This document shows, piece by piece, positions 51,058 to 60,226 of a DNA stretch of 64,000 nt. Within the stretch, counting starts at the first letter, position 1, and each line of letters opens with the position of its first letter. The position numbers and the translations under genes were made by a program. The stretch comes from JACKII01 sp041687435 (GTDB taxonomy: Bacteria > Pseudomonadota > Alphaproteobacteria > Bin95), in NCBI GenBank assembly GCA_041687435.1, contig JAWLBX010000001.1, positions 1 through 64,000 on the forward strand, read 5' to 3'. The notes under the pieces are model-generated. The model did no database searches. It saw nothing but the letters and a program-made list of their open reading frames with translations, and was not told the origin of the DNA.

Positions 51058-52188
51058 ATGAATGCCATGCAAGAACAATCGCACCCCTGGTCGCCCCTAT
51101 CCAAGCGCAAGGGCCCCTACCTGGCGCTCGGCTTGATGAGCGGCACGTCCATGGATGGGGTCGATGCCGCCCTGCTTTGGACCGATGGCGAGACCGTCGC
51201 GGAGCCCCGCGGTTTCAGCTTCCGGCCCTACCCTTCCGCCTTCCGCGCCGCCATGGCCGGCGCGCTGCTGGCACCGGAAGAACGGGCGCCGGCGCTGGAG
51301 GCGGCGCTGACCGACCACCACCGCGACGCGGTGCAGGCGCTGCTGGCGGAAACCGGCACTGTGGCGGAGGCGGTCAGCCTAATCGGTTTTCACGGCCACA
51401 CCGTTCTGCACCGCCCAGCCGCCCGCAGAACCTGGCAGTTGGGCGATGGGCAGCGGCTCGCGGATAGCCTGGGCTTGCCGGTCGCCTGCGATTTCCGCTC
51501 CGCCGATGTCACGGCCGGGGGCGAGGGTGCCCCGCTGGCCCCGATCTATCACCGTGCGCTTGCCGCGCGGGCATCGAAGCCCTGCGCCTTCCTGAACCTG
51601 GGCGGCGTCGCCAATGTCACCTGGATCGGCGCGAGCGAGGCTGATTTGCTCGCCTTCGATACGGGGCCGGCCAACATGCTTCTGGACGAATGGGCGCTGC
51701 GCCATACCGGCGAGCCAGTGGATACCGGCGGCCATCTGGCGCTGGCCGGGCAGGAAGACGCTGTGGCCCTGGCGGCGCTGATGGCCGCGCCGTATTTCAC
51801 CCGCAAACCGCCAAAATCGCTGGACCGGCTGGATTTTGGGCTCGACGCTGTCGCTCACCTGTCACCGCAGGACGGCGCGGCAACCTTGACCGCATTTACC
51901 GCCGCAAGCGTCGCCGCAGCGGTGCAGCACATGCCGGCCGCGCCGAAGGTTTGGATCGTTGGCGGCGGTGGCAGGCTGAACCCGGCTTTGATGCAGGCGC
52001 TGGCCCGCCACCTTGCGGCCCCAATCGACCCGGCGGAGGCGCATGGCATCAACGGCGACGCGTTGGAAGCGGAGGCGTTTGCCTATCTGGCTGTGCGCTC
52101 CACGCGCGGCCTGCCGCTCAGCTTCCCCGGCACCACCGGTGCGCCGGAGCCAATGTCCGGCGGCCGGCTGTTCCTGCCGCGGGCATAG
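51058..52188 (+). CDS. anmK: Anhydro-N-acetylmuramic acid kinase
   Basis: This is a 376-residue sugar kinase that phosphorylates and opens 1,6-anhydroMurNAc from recycled cell wall. The phosphate loop GLMSGTSMDGVDAALL is near the N-terminus (about 25-40), with GFHGHTVLHRP, FDTGPANMLLDEW and GGGGRLNPALM downstream. No strong ribosome-binding site marks the start; 51058 or 51067 are both possible. Together with the AmpG-like permease at 55980 it points to muropeptide recycling. Confidence 0.93.
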   Translation: MNAMQEQSHPWSPLSKRKGPYLALGLMSGTSMDGVDAALLWTDGETVAEPRGFSFRPYPSAFRAAMAGALLAPEERAPALEAALTDHHRDAVQALLAETGTVAEAVSLIGFHGHTVLHRPAARRTWQLGDGQRLADSLGLPVACDFRSADVTAGGEGAPLAPIYHRALAARASKPCAFLNLGGVANVTWIGASEADLLAFDTGPANMLLDEWALRHTGEPVDTGGHLALAGQEDAVALAALMAAPYFTRKPPKSLDRLDFGLDAVAHLSPQDGAATLTAFTAASVAAAVQHMPAAPKVWIVGGGGRLNPALMQALARHLAAPIDPAEAHGINGDALEAEAFAYLAVRSTRGLPLSFPGTTGAPEPMSGGRLFLPRA

Positions 52189-52203
52189 AACCGGGCCCGG
52201 CCA

Positions 52204-53151
52204 TCAGTAAAAAATCTTGTCCTGTGGCATGCCCTCGTAGAGGTGTGCCACCTGTTCCGCATAGCCGTTGTAGATCTGCGTCGGCACCCGCTCGTTCGTG
52301 CCCAGCAATTTTTCTTCCGCCTGGCTCCAGCGGCGGTGCGGCACCCCGGGGTTGACGTTGGCGTAGAAGCCATATTCCTCGCCCAATACGTCCATCCAGA
52401 AGCTCACCGGCATCTCGTCGGTGAAGGTGAAGCGGACGATGGATTTGATGGACTTGAAGCCATACTTCCACGGAACCGCCAGACGCAGCGGCGCGCCGTT
52501 CTGCTTCGGAATTGGCTTTCCGTACATGCCTGTGGCGATGAAAGCCAAGTCGTTCGTCGCCTCGTCCATGGTCAGACCCTCGACATAGGGCCAGGGGTAC
52601 CAGATCGCGCGCTGGCCACCGGCGACGCCCGCGTCCTTGAACGTTTCCATCCGCAGATACTTGGCGGACGACAGCGGCCTGGCAAAATCCACCAGCGCCT
52701 TCAGCGGAAAACCGCTCCACGGCACGGCCATGGCCCAGGCCTCGACACAACGCAAACGATAGAGACGTTCTTCCAGCGGCATTTGCCGGATCAGATCGTG
52801 CGCATCGATCCTGATCTCTGTTTCAACCATGCCGTCGATCACCACCTGCCACGGCTCGATCTTCAGCTTCTGCGCGGCGCGGTGAATGTTCTTGTGACTG
52901 CCGAACTCATAGAAGTTGTTGTAGGTGGTCGCGATGTCTTCGTCCGTGATTGGCCGGTCCAGCTTGAAGGCCTCGTTGCGCTCGACGGGATAAAGCTCGT
53001 GGCTGGCCGCGGCGAAGGCAAACCTGGGCAAGGCCGCGGCACCGATCAGCCCCGCCGTACTGGCCAGCAGGCCGCGACGGGAGAGGTAGACGGATTCCGG
53101 CGTTGCGGCGCTTTCCGGGATGAACCAGGACGGGCGGCGGCGAATCAGCAT
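52204..53151 (-). CDS. msrP: Protein-methionine-sulfoxide reductase catalytic subunit MsrP (YedY)
   Basis: This is a 315-residue periplasmic molybdoenzyme that repairs oxidised methionines. It has a twin-arginine signal (SRRGLLASTAGLIGAAAL, about 24-41) and the molybdopterin cysteine in RLRCVEAWAM (about 131-140). WYPWPYVEGLTMDEA and the C-terminal GTNERVPTQIYNGYAEQV complete the family pattern. GGAAAGGGAAG precedes the start. The haem membrane partner msrQ, usually adjacent, is not beside it; the next gene is an enoyl-CoA hydratase on the other strand. Confidence 0.93.
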   Translation of the reverse strand: MLIRRRPSWFIPESAATPESVYLSRRGLLASTAGLIGAAALPRFAFAAASHELYPVERNEAFKLDRPITDEDIATTYNNFYEFGSHKNIHRAAQKLKIEPWQVVIDGMVETEIRIDAHDLIRQMPLEERLYRLRCVEAWAMAVPWSGFPLKALVDFARPLSSAKYLRMETFKDAGVAGGQRAIWYPWPYVEGLTMDEATNDLAFIATGMYGKPIPKQNGAPLRLAVPWKYGFKSIKSIVRFTFTDEMPVSFWMDVLGEEYGFYANVNPGVPHRRWSQAEEKLLGTNERVPTQIYNGYAEQVAHLYEGMPQDKIFY

Positions 53152-53269
53152 GGTTCACTTCCCTTTCCGATAGCGGCACTGGCATTCACGTGACCACGAG
53201 TTAATGTGCATGCAGCGTCTTTCCCAATAACGAACCCGTGTCTCAAACCATAAGCGAGGTATACGCCCA

Positions 53270-54067
53270 ATGAGCGACCCTGTCCTGCTCGACATTTCCG
53301 ATGGCATTGCCACCGTCACCCTGAACGCGCCGGAGGTGCGGAACGCGCTCACCCCCGGCCTGCGCACCATGTTCCGCGAGGTCGTAGCCACGCTGGAATT
53401 CGACGATACCGTGCGCTGTGTCGTCATCAAGGGCGCGGGCGATCACTTCATGGCCGGCGGCGATATTCGCGTCATGCAGGAACGACTGAAACTGCCGGAG
53501 GCGGAGCGCCGCAACACGATCATGGAAGGCATCCACCTGCTGCACCTGCCGCTGTTCGCGCTGCGCCGCATGGGCAAGCCGGTGATCGCCTCGATCCAGG
53601 GCGCGGTGGCTGGCGCCGGCATGGGGCTGGTCGGCGCGTGCGACCTGGCGATTGCGGCGGATGACGCGATCTTCACGCTGGCCTACTGCCATATCGGCGC
53701 CAGCCCGGACGGCGGCTCGTCCTACTTTCTCGGCCGCACGCTGGGAATGAAACAGCAATTCGAATTGGCTTTCCTCGGCGACCGGTTCGGACCCGACAAG
53801 GCGAAGGAGTTGGGAATCATTAACTGGGTCGTACCCCGGGCCGACCTGGAGGCGGAAACGGACAAACTGGCCCGCCGCCTCGCCGAAGGCCCGACCCACG
53901 CCTATGCCAACGCGAAAAAGCTGTTCAACGCCACCAATCACCTCTCCATGGAAAGTCAGATGCAGATGGAAGGCGAACTGATCGCCGACAGCATGAGCAC
54001 CGAGGACCACGCCGAAGGTGTCGCCGCGTTCATGGCCAAGCGCAAGCCGCAGTTCAAAGGGCGGTAG
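53270..54067 (+). CDS. Enoyl-CoA hydratase/isomerase family protein
   Basis: This is a 265-residue crotonase-fold enzyme. The oxyanion-hole segments are HFMAGGDIRVM (about 60-70) and IQGAVAGAGMGLVGACDLAIA (about 108-128). The acid/base position in HIGASPDGGSSYFLGR has aspartate and serine rather than two glutamates, so plain hydratase activity is not certain. GAGGT precedes the ATG. It is a single gene facing a convergent luciferase-like gene. Confidence 0.88.
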   Translation: MSDPVLLDISDGIATVTLNAPEVRNALTPGLRTMFREVVATLEFDDTVRCVVIKGAGDHFMAGGDIRVMQERLKLPEAERRNTIMEGIHLLHLPLFALRRMGKPVIASIQGAVAGAGMGLVGACDLAIAADDAIFTLAYCHIGASPDGGSSYFLGRTLGMKQQFELAFLGDRFGPDKAKELGIINWVVPRADLEAETDKLARRLAEGPTHAYANAKKLFNATNHLSMESQMQMEGELIADSMSTEDHAEGVAAFMAKRKPQFKGR

Positions 54068-54075
54068 CAGGCAAC

Positions 54076-54111
54076 AGGCAGGTGAGCGCCTTGCATCGGC
54101 CTCACCTGCCT
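54076..54111. terminator. Stem-loop between convergent genes
   Basis: A perfect 11-bp inverted repeat, AGGCAGGTGAG (54076-54086) and CTCACCTGCCT (54101-54111), fills the 52-bp gap between two facing 3' ends. It is likely a shared terminator without a U-run. Confidence 0.6.
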
Positions 54112-54119
54112 CAACCGCG

Positions 54120-55076
54120 TTACCGGACCTTGCCCATCACCTCCTCAGCGAACTGGGCCTGACGATCCAGGGCCGCGCTCAGGTCGCCGGCGGCAACGTT
54201 GACAATCAGCGTTTCGACCCCACGCTCCGCCAGGGCGACCACATCATCCCGGCGGGCGTTGGCGGAGCCGGTCATCAGCATGCGGCCGCCATCCGCGCTT
54301 GCGCGCTCCTTCGGCGAGTGTGCCATGGCGCTGTAGGCGAGGCCGATGCTGGCAGGGTCGCGCCCCGCCGCCTCCGCCGCCTGCCGCAGCTTCGCCAGGG
54401 CGGCGTCATAGCCCGCCAAGGTATCGAGCGGCGCTTTTGGATTGCCGCCAGCAATCGGGTACCAAACATCGCCAAGCGCCGCGAGCCGCCGCAGCGCCCG
54501 CCCGCTCTCGCCGCCAACCCAGATGCGCGGGCCGCCTGGCTGGATGGTTTTGGGCTCGAAGAAAATGTCCCGGAACTGCACATATTTGCCGTCGAACGAG
54601 GGGTTTTCCGCGGTCCAAAGCTCCTTGAACGCGCGAATGTACTCGTCGGTCACCGCTCCGCGCTCGGCATAGGGCTGGGTCTTGAGCAGGGCGAATTCCT
54701 CCGCCATCCAGCCGGTGCCGATACCCAGCTCCACGCGGCCGCCAGACAGTTGGTCTGCGGTCGCAATCGCCTTCGCGGCCAGGATCGGCTCGCGGTGCGG
54801 CACAACCATGATCGAGGTCAGCAGCCGCGCCTTCTCGGTCACGCCGGCCAGATAGTTCAAGACCGAAAGCTGCTCGAAACAGTCGCCGGTGCGCCCGCCG
54901 GCCCAGCCGCCATCCGGGCTGTAAGGGTATTTCGACTCGATGCTGCGCGGCACGACGATGTGGTCGGAAATCGTGAGCACGCCATAGCCCAGATCCTCCG
55001 CATTGCGGGCGATGGCGCGAATCGCCGCCGGCTTGGCCAGCGGCCCGCGGTGGGGGATGGAGAGGCCGAATTGCAT
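54120..55076 (-). CDS. LLM class flavin-/F420-dependent oxidoreductase
   Basis: This is a 318-residue luciferase-superfamily enzyme. The N-terminal FGLSIPHRG, DLGYGVLTISDHI, LSVLNYLAGVTEKARLLTSIMVVPHREPILAAKAIATADQLSGGRVELGIGTGW (about 83-136) and GPRIWVGGESGRAL are typical of the group often labelled F420-dependent. The start at 55076 has GAGGA upstream. It is divergent from the sirtuin gene. Substrate and cofactor cannot be fixed from sequence. Confidence 0.88.
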   Translation of the reverse strand: MQFGLSIPHRGPLAKPAAIRAIARNAEDLGYGVLTISDHIVVPRSIESKYPYSPDGGWAGGRTGDCFEQLSVLNYLAGVTEKARLLTSIMVVPHREPILAAKAIATADQLSGGRVELGIGTGWMAEEFALLKTQPYAERGAVTDEYIRAFKELWTAENPSFDGKYVQFRDIFFEPKTIQPGGPRIWVGGESGRALRRLAALGDVWYPIAGGNPKAPLDTLAGYDAALAKLRQAAEAAGRDPASIGLAYSAMAHSPKERASADGGRMLMTGSANARRDDVVALAERGVETLIVNVAAGDLSAALDRQAQFAEEVMGKVR

Positions 55077-55222
55077 GGGCGTAAATCCTCGTCTGGCACT
55101 TTGTATCGGTTGCCCGCAGCATCCCCAAAGCGGCAGCCTTTGGCCAGCGTTTCTTTGCCGGCCGCCGTGAACTCCGTTAAGATCGGCGATGACGCTGACT
55201 GTCCCGAGGGAGTGCACCCGCC

Positions 55223-55978
55223 ATGACCCAACTGCCTGTCGACGAACTCCGCGCCCTGATTGCGGATGCCAAGCGGATCGTAATCTTCACCGGCGCCGGC
55301 ATCTCCACCGAAAGCGGCATCCCGGACTTCCGTTCGCCCGGGGGCATCTGGACCCGCTACAAGCCGATCATGTTCGACGACTTCATGCGCTCCGCGGAGG
55401 CTAGGCGCGAGAGCTGGCGGCGCAAGATGGAAACGGACAAGACCATGACCGTGGCCGCGCCGAACCGCGGGCATTTGGCGGTCGCTTCTCTGGTGAACCG
55501 TGGCCAATGCACCGCGGTCATAACCCAGAACATCGACGGCCTGCACCAAGCTTCGGGCATTCCGGCGGAACAGGTGATCGAACTGCACGGCAACAGCACC
55601 TACGCCAAGTGCCTGGATTGCAATACGCGCATGGACCTCCAGCCGATCCTGGAAAACTTTGCCCGCGACGAAGCCATGCCGGAATGCCATTCTTGCGGCT
55701 CGGAATACGTCAAGACCGCCACCATTTCCTTCGGCCAGTCCATGCCGGAGGAGGAGATGCGACGCGCGGAAATCGCCACAAACAACTGCGACCTGATGAT
55801 CGCCATCGGCTCGTCGCTGCAGGTCTATCCGGCGGCAGGCTTCCCGATCCTGGCCAAGCGCTGCGGCGCCAAACTCTGCATTCTCAACCGCGAGCCAACC
55901 GAATTGGATCAGTACGCCGATCTTGTCGTCAACGATGAGATCGGGCCGACCCTGGGCGCTGCCGTGGGTCTCAATTAA
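55223..55978 (+). CDS. cobB: NAD-dependent protein deacylase (sirtuin, CobB-like)
   Basis: This is a 251-residue Sir2 enzyme that removes acetyl or other acyl groups from lysines using NAD. It has FTGAGISTESGIPDFRSPGG (about 20-39), TQNIDGLHQASG (about 102-113) and catalytic His in ELHGN (about 121-125). The zinc site is formed by CLDC and CHSC, and GSSLQVYPAAGFP is present. GAGGGAG precedes the start. The AmpG-like gene begins directly after its stop, so the two probably share a transcript. Confidence 0.93.
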   Translation: MTQLPVDELRALIADAKRIVIFTGAGISTESGIPDFRSPGGIWTRYKPIMFDDFMRSAEARRESWRRKMETDKTMTVAAPNRGHLAVASLVNRGQCTAVITQNIDGLHQASGIPAEQVIELHGNSTYAKCLDCNTRMDLQPILENFARDEAMPECHSCGSEYVKTATISFGQSMPEEEMRRAEIATNNCDLMIAIGSSLQVYPAAGFPILAKRCGAKLCILNREPTELDQYADLVVNDEIGPTLGAAVGLN

Positions 55979-55979
55979 G

Positions 55980-57260
55980 GTGATCGCTGCCTGGCGTGAC
56001 GCCGTGGCCGTCTATCTTCGCCGCCGCCTGCTGCTCATTTTGTTGCTGGGCTTTGCCAGCGGTTTGCCCCTGGCACTTTCCACTGCAACGCTGACCTTCT
56101 GGCTGGCGGAGGAAGGCGTGTCCAAGGCGGCCATCGGCGCCTTCGCCCTGGTCGGCACCGCCTACACCCTGAAATTCCTCTGGTCGCCACTGATCGACCA
56201 GTTGCCCCTTCCCGGCCTCACCCGTTTGCTTGGCCGGCGGCGCGGCTGGCTGCTGCTTTGCCAGGGGGCGCTGATCCTGGCCATGCTGGGGCTGGGGCAG
56301 CAGCAGCCGGCGGTCGATGCCGGCATGGTGGCGCTCTGGGCCGTCGCGCTGGCGTTTGCGAGCGCCAGCCAGGATATCGTCATCGACGCCTACCGCGTCG
56401 AAATCCTGGCCGAGGAAGAACAGGGCGCAGGCGCTGCCATGGTCGTGTTCGGCTATCGCATTGGCATGCTGGCCTCTGGCGCCGGCGCGCTTTATCTGGC
56501 CAGCACGATGCCCTGGAGCACGGTCTATGCGGCCATGGCCGCCGTCATGGGGCTGGGCGTACTCGCCACCCTGTTGGCGCCGGAGCCGCCCGCACCGCAG
56601 CACCAGACGACGGAGGGCGCGGCGCTGGCCAAGGCCGCGGTCTGGCTCAAGCGCGCCGTATTCGAGCCCTTTGCAGAATTCCTCGCCCGGCCCGGCTGGC
56701 TCGCCTTTCTGGCGTTCGTCATCTTTTACAAGCTGGGCGACGCCGCTGCATCCGTCATGACCAGCCCGCTCTATGTCGAGCTCGGCTTCTCCAAGACGGA
56801 GGTCGCACAGGTGGTCAAGGTGTTCGGCCTTGGCGCAACCCTGCTCGGCGCATTCCTCGGCGGCCTGCTCGTCGCAAAGGCCGGGCTGGTGCGGGCACTT
56901 TGGATTGCGGGCGTGCTGCAGCTGATCTCCAACCTCGGCTTCGGCGGGCTGGCGCTGGCGGGGCACGACGTAACAGCACTTGCCGCCGTGATCGGCTTCG
57001 AGAATCTGGCGGGCGGCATGGGCACCACCGCCTTCGTCGCCTTTCTGGCGGCACTCTGTCACCGCGAGTATACGGCAACACAGTATGCCTTGCTTTCCAG
57101 CCTGTTCGCCGTGGCGCGCACCTTCCTTGCCGCGCCGGGCGGCCTGTTGGCCGAACAGGTGAACTGGCCCCTGTACTTTTTGCTCACGGCCGTTGCGGCG
57201 ATTCCGGGTCTATTGTTGATTGTGCTGCTGCAACGGCGCCTTACCTCAAACTCGTCCTAG
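55980..57260 (+). CDS. MFS transporter, AmpG-like muropeptide permease
   Basis: This is a membrane protein of about 426 residues with roughly 12-14 helices. RRRLLLILLLGFASGLPLALSTATLTFWLAEEGVSKAAIGAF and LGRRRGWLL, ASQDIVIDAYRVEIL match the AmpG pattern. AmpG imports anhydromuropeptides, and anmK in the same window supports that role. The start is uncertain: a GTG at 55980 lies immediately after the sirtuin stop, while an ATG at 55923 would overlap it by 56 bp; neither has a clear ribosome-binding site. Confidence 0.85.
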   Translation: MIAAWRDAVAVYLRRRLLLILLLGFASGLPLALSTATLTFWLAEEGVSKAAIGAFALVGTAYTLKFLWSPLIDQLPLPGLTRLLGRRRGWLLLCQGALILAMLGLGQQQPAVDAGMVALWAVALAFASASQDIVIDAYRVEILAEEEQGAGAAMVVFGYRIGMLASGAGALYLASTMPWSTVYAAMAAVMGLGVLATLLAPEPPAPQHQTTEGAALAKAAVWLKRAVFEPFAEFLARPGWLAFLAFVIFYKLGDAAASVMTSPLYVELGFSKTEVAQVVKVFGLGATLLGAFLGGLLVAKAGLVRALWIAGVLQLISNLGFGGLALAGHDVTALAAVIGFENLAGGMGTTAFVAFLAALCHREYTATQYALLSSLFAVARTFLAAPGGLLAEQVNWPLYFLLTAVAAIPGLLLIVLLQRRLTSNSS

Positions 57261-57280
57261 CCATTTTGGGAGTGCAACGA

Positions 57281-58387
57281 ATGCTCGTCGGCGTACCGAA
57301 GGAAATCAAGACCCACGAATACCGCGTCGGCTTGGTGCCAGGCAGCGCGCGCGAGTTGATCCATCACGGCCATCAGGTTGTCGTGCAATCAGGCGCAGGC
57401 GAGGGCAGTAATTTTCCCGACAGCGCCTATGAGGCGGTCGGCTGCCGCATCGCGCCGGATGCCGCCACGGTGTTCGGAGAGGCCAACCTGGTCGTGAAGG
57501 TGAAGGAGCCGCAGCCGGCTGAAATTGCCATGCTGCGCCCGGATCAGGTGCTGTTCACCTACCTGCACCTCGCGGCCGACAAGGCCCAGACCGAAGGATT
57601 GATGGCCTCCGGCTGCATTGCCATCGCCTATGAGACCGTGACGGACGCACGAGGCGGCCTGCCCCTGCTCTCCCCTATGAGCGAAGTTGCGGGGCGCATG
57701 TCGGTGCAGGTAGGCGCACACCATTTGGAGAAGGAGCAGGGCGGAGCGGGCATTCTGCTGGGCGGCGTGCCCGGCGTGCCAGCGGCGGACGTGGTAGTGA
57801 TCGGCGGCGGCGTTTCCGGCACCAACGCCGTGCGCATGGCAATGGGGCTGGAAGCGCGGGTGACGGTAATCGAGAAAAACCTGCAGCGCCTCTATGACCT
57901 GGACCTGCAATTCGGCCCCTCCCTCAACACCCGCTATTCCACCGTCGAAGCGATCGAGGAATTGGTCACCAATGCCGACCTCGTCATCGGCGCGGTGCTG
58001 GTGCCGGGCGCCGCCGCGCCGAAGCTGGTGACGGAGGAGATGGTGCGGAAGATGCGGAAGGGCTCGGTCATGGTCGATATCGCCATCGACCAGGGCGGAT
58101 GTTTCGAGACCTCGCGCCCGACCAGCCACGCGGAGCCAACTTATATCGCCCACGAAGTGGTGCATTATTGCGTCACCAACATGCCGGGCGCGGTCGCGCG
58201 CACTTCAACCTTTGCCCTGAACAACGCGACATTGCCGTTCGCGCTGGCCCTGGCGGACAAGGGCTATGCCCGCGCGCTGGGCGACGACCCGCATTTGCAG
58301 CGGGGCCTGAACATTCACAAGGGCGACCTGACCTACAAGGCCGTGGCGGACAGCCTGGGATTGCCGTTCACGGCGTGGACCGCCTGA
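57281..58387 (+). CDS. ald: Alanine dehydrogenase
   Basis: This is a 368-residue NAD-dependent enzyme that interconverts alanine with pyruvate and ammonia. The N-terminal MLVGVPKEIKTHEYRVGLVPG, VVKVKEPQ (catalytic Lys), LFTYLHLAAD (catalytic His) and Rossmann motif GGGVSGTNAVRMAMG (about 172-186) are intact. GGGAG precedes the ATG, 20 bp after the permease gene. Alanine from recycled muropeptides could feed it. Confidence 0.93.
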   Translation: MLVGVPKEIKTHEYRVGLVPGSARELIHHGHQVVVQSGAGEGSNFPDSAYEAVGCRIAPDAATVFGEANLVVKVKEPQPAEIAMLRPDQVLFTYLHLAADKAQTEGLMASGCIAIAYETVTDARGGLPLLSPMSEVAGRMSVQVGAHHLEKEQGGAGILLGGVPGVPAADVVVIGGGVSGTNAVRMAMGLEARVTVIEKNLQRLYDLDLQFGPSLNTRYSTVEAIEELVTNADLVIGAVLVPGAAAPKLVTEEMVRKMRKGSVMVDIAIDQGGCFETSRPTSHAEPTYIAHEVVHYCVTNMPGAVARTSTFALNNATLPFALALADKGYARALGDDPHLQRGLNIHKGDLTYKAVADSLGLPFTAWTA

Positions 58388-58494
58388 CAAGCCAGCCATT
58401 CTCACCGGGCGGCAAAGCCGGTTGCTTGCGGCCGCAGATCGCGCCAACGTTGGATCAGGATTCGCACCGCACTGCAGCACCGGAGGGAACGCCC

Positions 58495-59301
58495 GTGAAC
58501 GATACCTACGACCTCTATGCCATCAAATACGGCTCTGTCATCAATCGCCCGATGAGCGAGAACTTCATCGGTGGCGACCCGCACGACATGAGCAAGCACC
58601 TGGACTATTTCGTCTGGGTGGCCACCAACAACGAACGCACCTTCGTCATCGACACCGGCTTCAATCACGAAGTCGCCAAACTGCGCGGCCGCACCATCGA
58701 CCGGCTACCGCGGGAAGGGCTGGAACTGCTGGGCATTGACGCCGCCAAGGTGGAAGACGTGATCATCACCCACCTGCACTACGACCATGCCGGCACCTTC
58801 GGCGACTTCAAGAACGCCCGGCTGCACCTGCAGGAAAGCGAAATGCAGATGGCGACCGGCAAGTGCATGTGCCACGCGCCGCTGCGCCTGCCCTACCATG
58901 TCGAGGACGTGTGCGAGATGGTGCGCAAGGTCTATGCGGAGCAGGTGGATTTCCACGACGGGGACGCGGAAATCGCGCCCGGCATCAGCCTGCATCTCTG
59001 CTCCGGCCACGCCAAAGGTATGCAGTCGGTGCGCGTCAAGACCAAGCGCGGCCATGTGATGGTCGCGAGCGACGCGACGCACTTCTACATGAACTTCCGG
59101 GACAAGAAGCCCTTCCCGATCCTGGTGGACATGGCCAGCATGATCGAAAGCTGGGGCAAGCTGAAACGGTTTGCGGACAGCATCGACCACATCATCCCGG
59201 GCCACGACCCCGCCGTGCTGGACTACTACCCGGCCGCCGATCCGAAGCTGGAGGGCATTGCCGTGCGCCTGGACGTCGCCCCGAAGGTCTCCATCGCATG
59301 A
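58495..59301 (+). CDS. Metallo-beta-lactamase-fold lactonase-like hydrolase (AttM/AiiA type)
   Basis: This is a 268-residue MBL-fold enzyme with the di-zinc motif THLHYDHAG (about 84-92). Later ligands are His in CSGHAKGMQ, Asp in ASDATHFY and His in IPGHDP. The layout and the KCMCHAPLRLPYHVEDV lid resemble N-acyl-homoserine-lactone lactonases and pyridoxolactonase. A GTG start follows GGAGGGAA at ideal spacing. The 107-bp gap after ald holds no gene. The next gene overlaps by ATGA, so both may act in one pathway, more likely metabolic than quorum quenching. Confidence 0.88.
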   Translation: MNDTYDLYAIKYGSVINRPMSENFIGGDPHDMSKHLDYFVWVATNNERTFVIDTGFNHEVAKLRGRTIDRLPREGLELLGIDAAKVEDVIITHLHYDHAGTFGDFKNARLHLQESEMQMATGKCMCHAPLRLPYHVEDVCEMVRKVYAEQVDFHDGDAEIAPGISLHLCSGHAKGMQSVRVKTKRGHVMVASDATHFYMNFRDKKPFPILVDMASMIESWGKLKRFADSIDHIIPGHDPAVLDYYPAADPKLEGIAVRLDVAPKVSIA

Positions 59302-60161
59302 CCAGCTGGACCGAACGCCGCCAGAACTTCCGCGCCGTGATCGAGGGGGATGGCTGCGTGCATCCCGGCTCGGTCTACGACCCGATGTCCGCCCGCATCG
59401 CCCAGCACATCGGCTTCGAGGTCGGCATGTTCGCGGGCTCCACCGGCTCATTGACCGTGCTCGGCGCGCCCGACCTGATCGTCATGACGCTGACCGAGTT
59501 CGCGGACCAGTGCCTGCGCATCAACCGGGCGGCGGAAATCCCGCTGATGGTGGATGCGGACCACGGCTACGGCAACGCGCTCAGCGTGATTCGCACGGTG
59601 CAGGAGTTGGAGACCGCCGGCGTCTCCGGCATGTCGATCGAAGATACGGAACTGCCGCAGCCCTATGGAGAGGCGAAGCAGCGCCTGCTCTCGCCAGACG
59701 AGGGCGTGGGCAAGATGAAGGCAGCGGTGGCAGCGAAGGAGGATCCGTCGCTGGTAATCGCCGGCCGCACTTCCGCCGTCGCGATTGCCGGCCTGGACGA
59801 GGGCGTGCAGCGGGCCAAGGCCTATGAGGCCTGCGGTGTCGATGCGCTGTTCATGGTCGGCGTCAAGACCAAGGCCGAACTGGATGCAATCAGCGAGGCA
59901 ACGACTTTGCCATTGATCCTGGGCGGTGCCACGCCGGAATTGTCGGACAAGGCCTATCTCGCCAGCCGCCGTGTGCGCATCGCCTTGCAGGGACATCAGC
60001 CAATCATGGCGGCGCAGCAGGCGGTCTATGCCACGCTGAAGGCGTTGCGCGACGGTGTGGCGCCGAAAGACCTGACCGGCCTGCCATCGAAGGAGCTGGT
60101 TCAGGTCTATACACGCTCCGACCAATACGACGAATGGACGAAGCAATTCCTTGGGGAGTAA
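59298..60161 (+). CDS. Isocitrate lyase/PEP mutase family protein, oxaloacetate decarboxylase-like
   Basis: This is a 287-residue TIM-barrel enzyme matching the PA4872 type oxaloacetate decarboxylase in length and motifs: GSVYDPMSARIAQHIGFEVGMFAGS (about 24-48), VDADHGYGNA (metal and substrate, about 85-94), SIEDTELP and LQGHQP (about 234-239). It would convert oxaloacetate or a related 2-keto-dicarboxylate to pyruvate and CO2. Translation is coupled to the lactonase-like gene. An inverted repeat follows its stop. Confidence 0.88.
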   Translation: MTSWTERRQNFRAVIEGDGCVHPGSVYDPMSARIAQHIGFEVGMFAGSTGSLTVLGAPDLIVMTLTEFADQCLRINRAAEIPLMVDADHGYGNALSVIRTVQELETAGVSGMSIEDTELPQPYGEAKQRLLSPDEGVGKMKAAVAAKEDPSLVIAGRTSAVAIAGLDEGVQRAKAYEACGVDALFMVGVKTKAELDAISEATTLPLILGGATPELSDKAYLASRRVRIALQGHQPIMAAQQAVYATLKALRDGVAPKDLTGLPSKELVQVYTRSDQYDEWTKQFLGE

Positions 60162-60167
60162 GCCCCC

Positions 60168-60218
60168 GCACCGTCATTGCGAGTCCCGACCCTGTCCCGG
60201 TTCCCGCAATGACGGTGC
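60168..60218. repeat. REP-like long palindrome between convergent genes
   Basis: GCACCGTCATTGCG (60168-60181) and CGCAATGACGGTGC (60205-60218) form a perfect 14-bp stem with a 23-base loop. The GTCATTGCGAG...CGCAATGAC core is a familiar dispersed palindrome of alphaproteobacterial genomes. It lies between two facing 3' ends and may serve as terminator. I found no second copy in this window. Confidence 0.7.
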
Positions 60219-60226
60219 GCAAAAGC

